NCBI RefSeq assembly: GCF_032397745.1
Contig: NZ_CP135921.1
Coordinates: forward strand, 2,914,001-2,978,000
Reading direction: 5' to 3'
DNA from: Bradyrhizobium prioriisuperbiae
GTDB taxonomy: Bacteria; Pseudomonadota; Alphaproteobacteria; Rhizobiales; Xanthobacteraceae
DNA length: 64,000 bases
The notes below the pieces were generated by a model. It saw only the letters and a program-made list of their open reading frames with translations, was not told the DNA's origin and did no database searches. The position numbers were made by a program, and so were the translations under genes. Of the stretch, positions 53,758 through 62,696 are shown one piece after another. Within the stretch, counting starts at the first letter, position 1, and each line of letters starts with the position of its first letter.

Positions 53758-54726
53758 GATTAGCATCGCTAACATGACGTAAATAAACGCTTGCAGCCCA
53801 CACGCGGCAATCAGCATCCTGAGCGCGCGGTCGATGTCCGACGGCGCGGCATCGCTGCGGCCCTCCGCATTGAGAAACGGATCCTCGACACTGTAAGTCG
53901 CATAACGCCGTGGCCCGGCCAGTGCGAGACCTAACGCACCCGCCATCGCGCTTTCCGGCCAGCCGGCATTCGGCGAGCGGTGCAGCGATGCGTCGCGCAT
54001 CATGATGCGCAGTGATGACGAGATGTGTCCGCCGGCGACCGGTGCAACCAACGCGAACAGCAGCCCGGCCAGCCGCGCCGGCAACAGGTTGACTAGGTCG
54101 TCAAGCCGCGCCGCGGCCCAGCCGAAAGTCTCGTGACGCACCGAACGGTGTCCGATCATGGAATCCGCAGTGTTGATGATCTTGTAAGCGATCAGGCCGG
54201 GCAGGCCGAGCAGGGCGAACCAGAACACCGGCGCCACCACGCCGTCGGAAAAGTTTTCCGCACAGGATTCGATAGCCGCGCGGCAGACACCGCCCTGATC
54301 AAGCTGCTCGGGATCGCGCCCTACGATCATCGCCACGGCCCGCCGCGCCTCGGCAAGTCCTCCAGCGCCGAATGCCACGGCGACCTCGGCTACGTGCTGA
54401 TAGAGGCTGCGCTGCGCAATGAAGATCGAACCCACCAGCGCAACCCACAGGGGACCCGCGGGCGAGGCCAACAACAGCCGCTCGATCGCGTATCCAGTGA
54501 GCCCGCTGATCGTTACCAGCACCACGATGGTGGCAACTCCCGCGGCCTTTCGCTGCCCCGGTGTCCATTGTTCCCGGTTGAGACCGCGGTCGAGGCCAGC
54601 GATCAACCGGCCGATCAGGACGATGGGATGCGGCAAGCGCCGCCATAGCCAGTCCGGATCGCCGATCACGGCGTCAAGAATCAGCGCGCCGACCACAATC
54701 ACGAGACTTTCAGGCCACACGGCCAT
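53746..54726 (-). CDS. cbiB: Adenosylcobinamide-phosphate synthase CbiB/CobD
   Basis: This 326-residue membrane enzyme attaches aminopropanol (phosphate) to adenosylcobyric acid; it is CobD in P. denitrificans. LILDAVIGDPDWLWRRLPHPIVLIGRLI (about 15-42), SCAENFSDGVVAPVFWFALLGLPGLIAYKIINTADSMIGH (about 151-190) and GWAAARLDDLVNLLPARLAGL are family signatures. Four to six helices are expected. The final residues IPSS and the stop codon fall in a dispersed repeat. One base separates its start from the binding-protein gene stop. Confidence 0.94.
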   Translation of the reverse strand: MAVWPESLVIVVGALILDAVIGDPDWLWRRLPHPIVLIGRLIAGLDRGLNREQWTPGQRKAAGVATIVVLVTISGLTGYAIERLLLASPAGPLWVALVGSIFIAQRSLYQHVAEVAVAFGAGGLAEARRAVAMIVGRDPEQLDQGGVCRAAIESCAENFSDGVVAPVFWFALLGLPGLIAYKIINTADSMIGHRSVRHETFGWAAARLDDLVNLLPARLAGLLFALVAPVAGGHISSSLRIMMRDASLHRSPNAGWPESAMAGALGLALAGPRRYATYSVEDPFLNAEGRSDAAPSDIDRALRMLIAACGLQAFIYVMLAMLIPSS

Positions 54727-54727
54727 G

Positions 54728-55591
54728 TCAGTGCTCGACCCGCATGAACTCTGTTACCAGCCGGTCCAGCGCGTCGGCGAGCATCGGGCCGCCACATACG
54801 GTCAGTCGTTCGGACAACACCAGGCGTTTCGACGGCGGGTACAATTGTTCGAGGGCCGGATGCAGCACGAAGGCGCGGCCCTGGTCCTCGGCAAAGTCGC
54901 TGTCTTCCGACACCAGCAGAAAGTCCGGCCTGGCGGTCAGGATCGTCTCGAGCGACGCAAAGCCGCCGAGTTTATAGCCCAGATCCTGCGCCGCATTGGC
55001 AATGCCGATGGTCGCGAGCAGCGAGCTGGTCAGGCTGTCGCCGCCGGAAACCCAGCCGCGGCGCGAAACCGCCAGGATGCGCAGCGGCTTGCGGGCCACC
55101 GTTTCGCGGGCGCGCGTGACCGCGGCATCGATGCGGGCGATCTGCGCCAGCGCGCGATCGGGATGGCCGAGCACGTCGCCCATCCGCTTGATCTGCGTCT
55201 TGGTATCTTCGATCGAGCGGGCGGCATCGAATTCGACCACCTTGAGTCCCTGCGCCTTCAGGAGTTCGCGGGTGGCGCGTTTGGTGAAGCGGCCGGCTAC
55301 CACCAGGTCTGGCTTCAACTCCAGCACGTCCTCGGCCTCGCCGGACAGGATCGGGTAGCGGGTGGCCTCAGCTGAGGCCCACGACCGCGCCGGATCGCGC
55401 GCATAGGGGCTGAGCCCGAGAATCTGACCGGGATCCGCAAGCGTGATCAGCAATTGATCGGTGCAGAGATTGATCGAGGCGACCCGCGGCAGGTCGGCGG
55501 CGCGAACCGGCGCCGTCAGCATTGAGATTGCAGCCAGGGCGGCCAGCGTTCCGAACACGCCCCCCTCGCGCTTTCCCAAGGATGATGGCAT
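54728..55591 (-). CDS. Cobalamin ABC transporter substrate-binding protein, BtuF-like
   Basis: This 287-residue periplasmic protein opens MPSSLGKREGGVFGTLAALA, a signal peptide ending near PVRAA. The mature part has RVASINLCTDQLLITLADPGQILGLS, LKPDLVVAGRFTKRATRELL and GFASLETILTARPDFLLVSE, the BtuF/FhuD fold. Cobalamin or cobinamide is the probable ligand from context. The open frame continues far upstream through cobD on the other strand, but only the ATG at 55591 or 55609 is credible. If 55609 is used the gene overlaps cobD by nine bases at their divergent 5' ends. Confidence 0.85.
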   Translation of the reverse strand: MPSSLGKREGGVFGTLAALAAISMLTAPVRAADLPRVASINLCTDQLLITLADPGQILGLSPYARDPARSWASAEATRYPILSGEAEDVLELKPDLVVAGRFTKRATRELLKAQGLKVVEFDAARSIEDTKTQIKRMGDVLGHPDRALAQIARIDAAVTRARETVARKPLRILAVSRRGWVSGGDSLTSSLLATIGIANAAQDLGYKLGGFASLETILTARPDFLLVSEDSDFAEDQGRAFVLHPALEQLYPPSKRLVLSERLTVCGGPMLADALDRLVTEFMRVEH

Positions 55592-55600
55592 GAAGCGCCC

Positions 55601-56593
55601 ATGAAACATGGTGGCGATCTCAGCGATGCAATTGCGCAGTATGGCGGCGGGCCGCCAGCGTGGCTCGATCTGTCGACCGGAATCAATCCCTGCCCGTGGC
55701 CTGTTCCCGCCATTCTTGCCGCTGAGGTCTGGCAGCGCCTGCCGTCGCGCGCCGATCACGAAGCTCTGATCGCTGCGGCCCGCGCGGCCTATCATGTTCC
55801 CGCCCATGCGGATATCGTCGCCGCACCCGGCACCCAGGGCTTGATCCAGTGGCTGCCGCATCTGGCACCTCCCGGTGCCGTTGCCGTCGTCGGCCCGACT
55901 TACAGCGAGCATGCGATTGCGTGGCGCGCCGCCGGGCGGGATGTGATCGATGTCGATTCGATTGAGGCTGCGGTCGCACGCGCGCCACATGTGGTCGTGG
56001 TCAATCCCAACAACCCCGATGGGCGCATCATCGATCATCCTTCGGTGATGCAGGCGGCGCGTGCCGTCCAGCGTAACGGTGGATGGCTGGTGATCGATGA
56101 GGCGTTCGTCGACACCAGCCCGCGGTCGAGTGCCGTCGCGTTGTGTGGCGATGATCCGATCGTCATCCTGCGCTCGTTCGGGAAATTCTACGGCCTGGCG
56201 GGCATCCGGTTGGGATTTGCGATCGCCGCTCCGTCGGTTACCAAGACCATCGCCGCGGCGCTCGGCCCATGGTCCTGTTCCGGCCCGGCGCTCGCCATCG
56301 GCACCGCTGCGCTGCGCGACCATGAATGGGCGGAGCAAACGCGCGGCGACCTGCGCGAGATGGCGCAGGCGATGGATCGGGTTCTGACCAGAGGTGGTCT
56401 TGAGCTCATCGACGGCACGGCTTTGTTCCGCCTGGCGCGGCATCACGATGCCGCCGTGGTCCATGCCCGTCTCGCCCGCCAGCATATCTGGTGCCGCCGG
56501 TTCGACCATGCGGACGATCTGCTCCGGTTCGGTTTGCCACCCGACATGGCCGCGCTCGATCGTCTTGCCGCGGCGCTTGGGTCGGATGCGTAG
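55601..56593 (+). CDS. cobD: Threonine-phosphate decarboxylase-type aminotransferase (CobD/CobC)
   Basis: This 330-residue PLP enzyme of the class I/II aminotransferase fold produces (R)-1-aminopropan-2-ol phosphate for CbiB (CobC in P. denitrificans). LDLSTGINPCPWPVP (about 22-36), VVNPNNPDGRI (about 133-143), IDEAFVDTSPRSS (about 165-177) and the PLP-binding Lys195 in SFGKFYGLAG are seen. It faces the binding-protein gene with only ten bases between starts, so its promoter lies in that gene. No strong ribosome-binding site is visible. Confidence 0.92.
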   Translation: MKHGGDLSDAIAQYGGGPPAWLDLSTGINPCPWPVPAILAAEVWQRLPSRADHEALIAAARAAYHVPAHADIVAAPGTQGLIQWLPHLAPPGAVAVVGPTYSEHAIAWRAAGRDVIDVDSIEAAVARAPHVVVVNPNNPDGRIIDHPSVMQAARAVQRNGGWLVIDEAFVDTSPRSSAVALCGDDPIVILRSFGKFYGLAGIRLGFAIAAPSVTKTIAAALGPWSCSGPALAIGTAALRDHEWAEQTRGDLREMAQAMDRVLTRGGLELIDGTALFRLARHHDAAVVHARLARQHIWCRRFDHADDLLRFGLPPDMAALDRLAAALGSDA

Positions 56594-56608
56594 GTTGCCC
56601 CGCATAGG

Positions 56609-57418
56609 TCAGAGTCCCGACCACGGCACGATCACCGTGTCGTTGCCATGGCTGGCGCGATAGGCACCGATCCGGAAGACGTCGGCCAGGATGGCGTCGG
56701 TGAGGGCTTCACCGCACGGCCCCTGCGCCGCCAGTCGTCCATTGTCGAGCACCAGCACCTGATCGGCAAATCGCGCGGCAAGGCCGAGGTCGTGGGTCAC
56801 CACCACAACCAGTCGGCCGGCGCCGGCGGCGACATGCAGGCCGTTCATCACATCAAGCTGATAACGCGGGTCGAGTGAGGCGATCGGCTCGTCGGCAAGG
56901 ATCACCGGTGCTTCCACGGCAAGCACGCGCGCCAACGCGACGCGGCTGCGCTCGCCGCCGGAGAGTTCAGTGACGCGGCGATTGCTGAACCTGACGATAT
57001 CGGCTGCCTGCATGGCGCGATCGACCGCGGCGGCGTCGATCGCGTTCAGGCGCGCCGGATCGGTGGCGCCATGCGGGTAGCGTCCCAGCGCCACCACGTC
57101 GCGCACCGGCAGCGGCCAGTGCACGGTATGGCCCTGCGGCAGATAGGCGAAGCGCCTGGCACGCTCGCGGATCGTGAGCGTCGCCACGTCGATGCCGTCG
57201 AGATGCACGCTGCCGTGCGTCATGTCGTGGAGGGGAAGCAGCCGTGCCAAAGCGCGCAGCAGTGTGGTCTTGCCGGCGCCGTTCGGGCCCACCAGCGCGA
57301 TCAGGCCCTGCCGCGGCAGCGCGAACGAGATGCCGCTCAGCACCTGCCTGCCGGCCAGCGATACCTGGATGTTGTCAGCGACCAGAAATGCGCTCTCGCT
57401 CATGCCAAGCCTGCTCAT
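56609..57418 (-). CDS. Cobalamin/iron-type ABC transporter ATPase, BtuD-like
   Basis: This 269-residue ATPase of the FecE/BtuD class has Walker A LVGPNGAGKTTLLRAL (about 42-57), Q-loop AYLPQGHTVHW, signature TELSGGERSRVALARVL, Walker B VILADEPIASLD and switch His VVVVTHDLGLAA. ATG 57418 overlaps the permease stop by four bases; ATG 57403 is an alternative. The context of permease, receptor and binding protein supports cobalamin uptake. Confidence 0.9.
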   Translation of the reverse strand: MSRLGMSESAFLVADNIQVSLAGRQVLSGISFALPRQGLIALVGPNGAGKTTLLRALARLLPLHDMTHGSVHLDGIDVATLTIRERARRFAYLPQGHTVHWPLPVRDVVALGRYPHGATDPARLNAIDAAAVDRAMQAADIVRFSNRRVTELSGGERSRVALARVLAVEAPVILADEPIASLDPRYQLDVMNGLHVAAGAGRLVVVVTHDLGLAARFADQVLVLDNGRLAAQGPCGEALTDAILADVFRIGAYRASHGNDTVIVPWSGL

Positions 57419-58458
57419 GCCAGGCCTCCACCGAGGGAACGCCGCTCGCGCACGATCAGATAGAGGAAAAACGGCACGCCGATGATCGAGGTGAGAACAC
57501 CGACCTTGATGTCGGTCGTCGAGGGAATTAGGCGCACCGCAATGTCAGCCGCCAGCAGAAGGCAAGCGCCGGCGAGCGCGCTTGGCACCAAGAGGCGAGC
57601 GGGATCATGGCCGACCAGCGGCCGCACCAGATGCGGCGCTACGAGGCCGATGAAGGCAATGATGCCGGTGACGGCAACCGCGCCGCCGGCGCCGAGCGCG
57701 ACACCGGCGATGGTCACGATCCGCACCCGCGCCACATCGACGCCGAGGCTCTGCGCGGCTTCTTCACCGAGGCTGAGCACGCGAAAGGCATGGCGCTGGC
57801 TCATCAGGATCGCGCCTCCCGCCAGGATGAACGGCAGCGCCAACATGACATGGCGGAAGCTGCGGTCTTCCAGCGAGCCGAGCAGCCAGAATGCGATTTC
57901 CAGCGCCGCGAACGGATTGGGCGACAGGTTCATCACCAGCGATGTCATCGCGCCGGCCAGGCTCGACAGCGCAAGCCCAGCCAGGATCAGCAACAGCAGC
58001 CCGGCATTGCGGCCCGCGATCACCAGCAGCGCGAACACCGAGACGAAGGCCGCCGCCGTTCCTGCCACCGGCAGCACATACGAACGCACATCGGCGAGGC
58101 CGAGCGCGATCATCAGCACCGCGCCGAATGCCGCCGACTGCGGTGCGCCGAACAGCGACGGTGAGGCCAGCGGGTTGCGCAGCAGCCCCTGCAGCGCGGC
58201 GCCCGCCATGCCGAGAATGCCGCCGATGGCGAAAGCAAGAATAGCGCGGGGCAGCCGGATTTCACGCACAATGATCTGGTGCACGTCACTGCCGGAACCG
58301 AACAGCGCGCTGACCACGGTCGGCGGCGAGAGTTTTACCGGTCCCACCCCGAGCGAGACGATCATCAGCGCCGCGGCGAGGCTCGCCAGCGCCAGGATGG
58401 CCGTCGGCATGGATAGGCGCGCAGAAGCAGAATCTGATGTCACATCCGATGTCACCAT
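57415..58458 (-). CDS. Cobalamin/iron-type ABC transporter permease, BtuC-like
   Basis: This 347-residue FecCD-family permease has about ten helices. VREIRLPRAILAFAIGGILGMAGAALQGLLRNPLASPSLFG (about 66-106) is the core signature and GVALGAGGAVAVTGIIAFIGLVAPHLVRPLVGHDPARLLV (about 253-292) is the ATPase-coupling region. Its start overlaps by seven bases the end of the remnant receptor gene, from which it may have been separated originally. Confidence 0.9.
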   Translation of the reverse strand: MVTSDVTSDSASARLSMPTAILALASLAAALMIVSLGVGPVKLSPPTVVSALFGSGSDVHQIIVREIRLPRAILAFAIGGILGMAGAALQGLLRNPLASPSLFGAPQSAAFGAVLMIALGLADVRSYVLPVAGTAAAFVSVFALLVIAGRNAGLLLLILAGLALSSLAGAMTSLVMNLSPNPFAALEIAFWLLGSLEDRSFRHVMLALPFILAGGAILMSQRHAFRVLSLGEEAAQSLGVDVARVRIVTIAGVALGAGGAVAVTGIIAFIGLVAPHLVRPLVGHDPARLLVPSALAGACLLLAADIAVRLIPSTTDIKVGVLTSIIGVPFFLYLIVRERRSLGGGLA

Positions 58459-58772
58459 GTGGCGCTGACGCCTCCGTAGGGCGCCGGCCCGGTGGTGCCG
58501 AAGTTCAGCGCCTCCTGGTTCTGCGCATTGAAGATGTTTTCGCCCCGGGCGTAAACCTTCCAGGTCGGGTCGATCTTGTATTCGGTGTAGAGGTCGATCC
58601 GGGTGTAAGGATCGAGCGGGCTGGTCTCATTGTTGCCGCTGTAGCGTTTCGAGACGTAAGTGATGCGAGGTTCGATCATCCATTGATCCGTCGGCGCCAG
58701 CGTCGATCCCGGATGGGTGGTCTGCAGCGTGGCGCCGCCGACCACGCTGATGGCGCTGCCGGTAAAACCCAT
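58452..58772 (-). pseudogene. C-terminal remnant of a TonB-dependent receptor
   Basis: The frame encodes ATLQTTHPGSTLAPTDQWMI, then the strands PRITYVSKRYSGNNETSPL, LDPYTRIDLYTEYKIDPTWK and VYARGENIFNAQNQEALNF, and ends PYGGVSATW, a normal outer-membrane terminal aromatic. This is the last quarter of a TonB-dependent receptor barrel, without plug, TonB box or signal peptide. The sequence ahead of it is the 5' half of a cobalamin riboswitch, so a deletion joined a riboswitch to a receptor end. The short product could not function as a transporter. Confidence 0.8.
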
Positions 58773-58794
58773 AAGCCCTCTCTTCGCAGACCCG

Positions 58795-58860
58795 CCGTCG
58801 TTCTCACCGCATTCCCGTTTCACCTCCCGAACCGGGAGGCACCGATGACGGCGGCACCGA
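58795..58860 (-). ncRNA. Truncated cobalamin riboswitch (5' half only)
   Basis: On the minus strand GGTGCCTCCCGGTTCGGGAG is followed by GTGAAACGGGAATGCGGTGA and GAAC, matching the 5' part of the intact riboswitch at 61180-61345 (AAAAGGGAATGCGGTGAGGA). The CCCCCGCAACTGTAA core and the B12 box are missing. It cannot bind cobalamin in this form. Confidence 0.75.
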
Positions 58861-58957
58861 ACCACAAAGGACCGCCGCAAGCAACAAAGCACGCGTGGCG
58901 GATCAATGATGCCGGATTTGAAAGCGCTTTTCGCGTCAGTGTGGTTAGTGATTCGAA

Positions 58958-61060
58958 TCAGAACCTCGCGCCGGCCTTGACCATGTAGGTCCTGCCGGGC
59001 AGCGGGTAGGCATTGAAGCGGCCTGGCGTGAAAGTGCTGGCGACCGCATAGTCATAGTACAACGCATTGAACATGTTGTTCGCGCTCACTGACCAGAAGA
59101 ACCGGTCGTACTCGCCGCTCAGTTTGACGTCGACAGTCGCATTGGCTGGAATGAACGATTGAGTGTTGGCTTGATCGTTGTCCATGCGGCGGCGGCTCCA
59201 ATAGCGGACCGTCGCGTCGACCACGACATATTTCTCCCAGACGTTCCAGGTGACGCCGGCGTTGGCGGTAAAGCGCGACACCAGCGGCACATCGTTGCCT
59301 GTATACGCTCCCTCGCGGAAGACTGCGCGGGTGTAAGCGAGGCCGCCGCGCAGCAGCACGCTATCGCTCGCTCGAAGCGACGCCATGGTTTCGCTGCCGT
59401 ACCGACGCGTCGGGTCAAGGTTGCGGTTGAAAAAATTCACTGGATCGAACTGGATCTCGTTGGTCAGATCCATGGTGTAGACGCTCGACTGCGCTTCGAA
59501 TCTGCCGGCCTTCACGCGAAATCCGCCTTCGATGTCATGCGAGGTCTGGGTTTTCAGCGTGAAATCACGAGGAGCGGCGTTGAAATTCGCATCGAACAGC
59601 GGCCCGGCCGCGACGCGTTCGTCGACATTGGGGGTGCGGAATGCGCTGGCGGCGCGACCGAAGACCGAGAAGGTTTCATTGAAGCGATGCTCCAGGCCGA
59701 TATGCAGGGCGTGATTGGTTTCACTGTCATCGAGCGGCGCGGCCTGCGTTTCGCCGAAGTAGTTCGGGGCGGCCGGATCGAGGCGGTCTCTTGCCGTGAC
59801 GCTGGTGCGCTGAACGCGGCCGCCGTAGGAGATGTCGGTCGACGACAGAATTCCCACCGTTTGCTGCCAGTAGGCGGCGAGGGTCTGTTGCGACAGGTCA
59901 TAGACGTGAACGGGTGGAGCGCCCTTGAACGCGGGCCGGTCGGAGTGGTAGGTCGCGTCGTAATAATCGATGCCGGTGAGGATATTCGAGGGTAATCCGA
60001 AAATTGGATTCTTGATGCTCAGCCGGGGCGTGATCGACCATGTGGTGAGTGTGGAATCGACGTAACTGAAGTTGAAGCTTTGCAGCGGAACATTGCCGAA
60101 AAAGCCGGCCTGCTGTTGCTTGTTGCGAACCCCGCCGTCGACGATCAACTCGCCGCCGTCCCAAAGTGTCTTGGTGAAGCCTGTCGTGGCGTTGGCACCC
60201 TGCTTGTCGCCATAGTCGAACGGCGTATTTGTACCCCTGCGGTTGGTGAGAAGCTGATTAAGTCCGATGGATGGATCGACCGTTCTCGGCCCGGGGAATC
60301 CTAAATGCTGCTTGTCGCCGGACAGTGTCAGGAAGGTGGTGAAATCCGGTGTGGCATAGCGGACGTCTCCGATGCCGTTGACCTGATTGCTGGCGTTGTT
60401 CGCCCGGTAGCCGTCAGATGTGAACATGCTCCCGTACACCGATGACGACCATGGGCCTTGGGTGACAGCGGCGGACAGCGAGCCGATACGCTGGTTGAAG
60501 GAGCCCGTGCCGCCTTCGATCCGCATCGCAACAGGCGGACCGGCCTTGACCTTGGTAACGATGTTGATGACGCCACCGACCGCGTTGTCGCCGTAGAGCA
60601 CCGCGCCGCTGTTGCCGCGGGTGATTTCGATCCGCTCGATAGAGTCGCGCGGAATGGTCGACAGGTCGACGCCGGCCTGATCGAGGTCATTCACGCGGCG
60701 GCCATTGATCAGCACGAGGGTGTTGGCGGTGGCGACAGCACCAAATCCCCGCAGGTCAATGGAGGTGCCGACGCCGTTGGCGCCTCCATACAAGGTCTGG
60801 ACCTGCACGCCGGGCACCTGCGCGATGATGTCCGGCACGGATTGAGCGGGTGAGCGGGCGATATCGTCGGCCGTGATTACGGATGTTGATGCCCCGACAA
60901 TGCCGTTCGACAGCCGGCTCGCGGTCACGGTGATGGGCGCCAACTCCTGGATCTGCTGCGCCTGCGCGACCGGTCCATTCAAAACGATTGGCGCGACAAG
61001 GCAGCTCGACGCCAGCAATTGGCGCCAACGAGAATGAAGTACGGTGAACATGATACGCAA
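58958..61060 (-). CDS. TonB-dependent receptor, cobalamin BtuB-like
   Basis: This 700-residue outer-membrane receptor has a signal peptide ending near AQAQ and a TonB box-like ELAPITVTASRLS. The plug domain (about 50-165) has SVPDIIAQVPGVQVQTLYGG and TLVLINGRRVNDLDQAG and ends RIEITRGNSGAVLYGDNAVGGVINIVTK. A 22-strand barrel follows and ends RTYMVKAGARF. Start ATG 61060 or 61051. A cobalamin riboswitch 120 bases upstream assigns it to B12 uptake with the ABC genes downstream. An intact copy here may have replaced the deleted receptor. Confidence 0.93.
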   Translation of the reverse strand: MRIMFTVLHSRWRQLLASSCLVAPIVLNGPVAQAQQIQELAPITVTASRLSNGIVGASTSVITADDIARSPAQSVPDIIAQVPGVQVQTLYGGANGVGTSIDLRGFGAVATANTLVLINGRRVNDLDQAGVDLSTIPRDSIERIEITRGNSGAVLYGDNAVGGVINIVTKVKAGPPVAMRIEGGTGSFNQRIGSLSAAVTQGPWSSSVYGSMFTSDGYRANNASNQVNGIGDVRYATPDFTTFLTLSGDKQHLGFPGPRTVDPSIGLNQLLTNRRGTNTPFDYGDKQGANATTGFTKTLWDGGELIVDGGVRNKQQQAGFFGNVPLQSFNFSYVDSTLTTWSITPRLSIKNPIFGLPSNILTGIDYYDATYHSDRPAFKGAPPVHVYDLSQQTLAAYWQQTVGILSSTDISYGGRVQRTSVTARDRLDPAAPNYFGETQAAPLDDSETNHALHIGLEHRFNETFSVFGRAASAFRTPNVDERVAAGPLFDANFNAAPRDFTLKTQTSHDIEGGFRVKAGRFEAQSSVYTMDLTNEIQFDPVNFFNRNLDPTRRYGSETMASLRASDSVLLRGGLAYTRAVFREGAYTGNDVPLVSRFTANAGVTWNVWEKYVVVDATVRYWSRRRMDNDQANTQSFIPANATVDVKLSGEYDRFFWSVSANNMFNALYYDYAVASTFTPGRFNAYPLPGRTYMVKAGARF

Positions 61061-61179
61061 CCTCGGTTGACGTCAGTGGCACGTCACAGCAACCGAAGGG
61101 CCGCACTCGGGGGGGACTCCCCTCATAAAGCCAAATGTCTGTACTCCCCGACCGACATCGTCGCGTGTGACCACTTCTG

Positions 61180-61345
61180 ACGGCAGGTCTCCTGGCTCGC
61201 GGGTCAACGCCTGCTATCGCCTTCCCGGGACGAGTATCCCAGTGGCTGAAGATAGAAGGCTCGTCGCTTACAGTTGCGGGGGCAGCTGCGGCATCGGAAA
61301 ACTCCTCACCGCATTCCCTTTTGATCCCGATTGGGAACCGTCAAC
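61180..61345 (-). ncRNA. Cobalamin riboswitch (upstream of the TonB receptor)
   Basis: On the minus strand GGGAATGCGGTGAGGAGTTT, the core GCTGCCCCCGCAACTGTAAG (61267-61286) and B12 box AGCCAGGAGACCTGCC (61182-61197) follow in order, with the P-stem CCACTGGGATACTCGTCCCG between. All elements of the aptamer are present. It lies 120 bases upstream of the receptor start and should shut off uptake when cobalamin is abundant. Confidence 0.95.
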
Positions 61346-61399
61346 GCAACGTTAGGATTTGGCCGGCTTTGGCGTCAATAGCGGCAGCGGGAAGGAGTA

Positions 61400-62200
61400 G
61401 TCGTGGCGACAGAGTGTTGCGCGTTTGTCTCAGAACGCAACGGTCGCGGACGCGCAGTTAACTTCTGGAACGGCATCGGAACGAAAGCAGCCCGAATCGG
61501 CCGAATCGCCGGTTACGACGATGTCGCATGCTCGATCTAGCGAGTGAGCATGTATCAGACACAAGATGGCGCCTCGACAATACTGGGATGGGCGTGCTTG
61601 GGCCCGCAAACGTTAATTGTGCTGGCTTGCGAGGTGCGGGCTCAACGGAAGATCGCTGCTGCGACCGGACACGTGGTGCAGTGATCGCATAGCCGATGCC
61701 ATAGGCCTGTCCCGGAACGCAACGCGTGATCGTCGCGCCATTAACATAGAGAACGGTCCTGGAACGAAGCGGGCCCGAATCGGCCGAATCGCTTTTGGTG
61801 ACCATATAGCGTGCTCGATCTAGCGAGCGAACAGCGTGCCAGACACAAGATGCGTTTCGACGAAGATTGGAATGAGCGTGTTTGCGGCTGCAAAACGTTA
61901 ATTGGACTTGCCTACGAGGTGCGGGCTCAAGGGAAGAGATCGCAACGGTGACCGGGCGTGTGTTGCGCGGTCCTCGCGTCGCCGATGACCAGAAGGCTTG
62001 TGCCAGAACGCAACGGGCGAACGTCACGCCATTAATAGAGAGAACGGCACCGGAACGAAGGGAGCTCGAATCGGCCGAATCACTGTGGGCTCGATTCTAC
62101 GTATGCTTGATCTAGCGATGAACCGTTTTCGCGGCACAAGATCAAGCGAGCCCGCGGTGCGAGACGATGGACTCGCGGCGGGCAAACGTTAACGCGTTTC
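61400..62200. repeat. Three-copy tandem array, unit about 285 bp, no gene
   Basis: The core CGAATCGGCCGAATC occurs at 61493, 61776 and 62067, giving periods of 283 and 291 bases. Around it each unit repeats in order: GAACGCAACG, a short GCxxTTAA segment, GAACGGxxCxGGAACGAAG, the core, GATCTAGCGA, CACAAGAT and CAAACGTTAA. Copies differ by many substitutions and small indels. No open frame is conserved among the three. The 2nd copy has a small hairpin GCTCG/CGAGC around ATCTAG after the core. The stretch fills the space between the riboswitch and the Lrp gene; function is unknown. Confidence 0.8.
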
Positions 62201-62213
62201 GCGGAAGACGGCG

Positions 62214-62696
62214 TTAGTCCTTCAACGGCAACTTCCGCGTCGTCTTCAGGCAATCGAGCACGATCGACGAGCGCACATGCGCCACGCTTTCGTGGGGCAT
62301 CAGCACGTTGTTGACGATGTCGGACAGGCTCTTGAGATCGCGCAGCGCGATCTTCAGCAGATAGTCGGCGTCACCGGTGAGCGCATAGGCCTCTTGGATG
62401 GCGTCCACCCGTCGCACCAAGTCGCGAAAACGTTTGGCATTGTTGGGCGAGTGGGTCGCCAGCGTGATGTGCACCACCGCGATGACGTTGAAGCCCAGCG
62501 CCTCGCTGGAGAGATCGGCATGGTAGCCCTGGATGATCTTGTCCTCCTCCAGCCGGGTGCGGCGGCGGGAGCATTGCGAGGCCGACAGTCCGGCGATATC
62601 GGCAAGCTCCTGGTTGGTCAGGCGGCCGTCCTCCTGCAGGGCGGCAAGGATCTTCAGATCGAAAGCATCGACCGCGGTTGCGGATGTCAAACTCAT
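62214..62696 (-). CDS. Lrp/AsnC family transcriptional regulator
   Basis: This 160-residue regulator has an N-terminal HTH (LDLKILAALQEDGRLTNQELADIAGLSASQCSRRRTRLEEDKIIQGY, about 12-58) and a C-terminal RAM/AsnC ligand domain (VIAVVHITLATHSP to YALTGDADYLLKIALRDLKSLSDIVNNVL). The GDADYLL motif forms the amino acid pocket. It is divergent from the hydroxyphenylpyruvate dioxygenase gene, so aromatic amino acid signals and control of that gene are likely. Confidence 0.92.
   Translation of the reverse strand: MSLTSATAVDAFDLKILAALQEDGRLTNQELADIAGLSASQCSRRRTRLEEDKIIQGYHADLSSEALGFNVIAVVHITLATHSPNNAKRFRDLVRRVDAIQEAYALTGDADYLLKIALRDLKSLSDIVNNVLMPHESVAHVRSSIVLDCLKTTRKLPLKD

Noticed and set aside
55592..56605. 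Upstream extension of the BtuF-like gene through cobD
   Set aside because: The extension is antisense to cobD, lacks similarity to anything and would put the signal peptide in the middle of the protein.
61400..62200. CRISPR array or coding tandem repeat
   Set aside because: Units are about 285 bp, diverged, without short identical repeats and spacers, and no frame stays open through all three.
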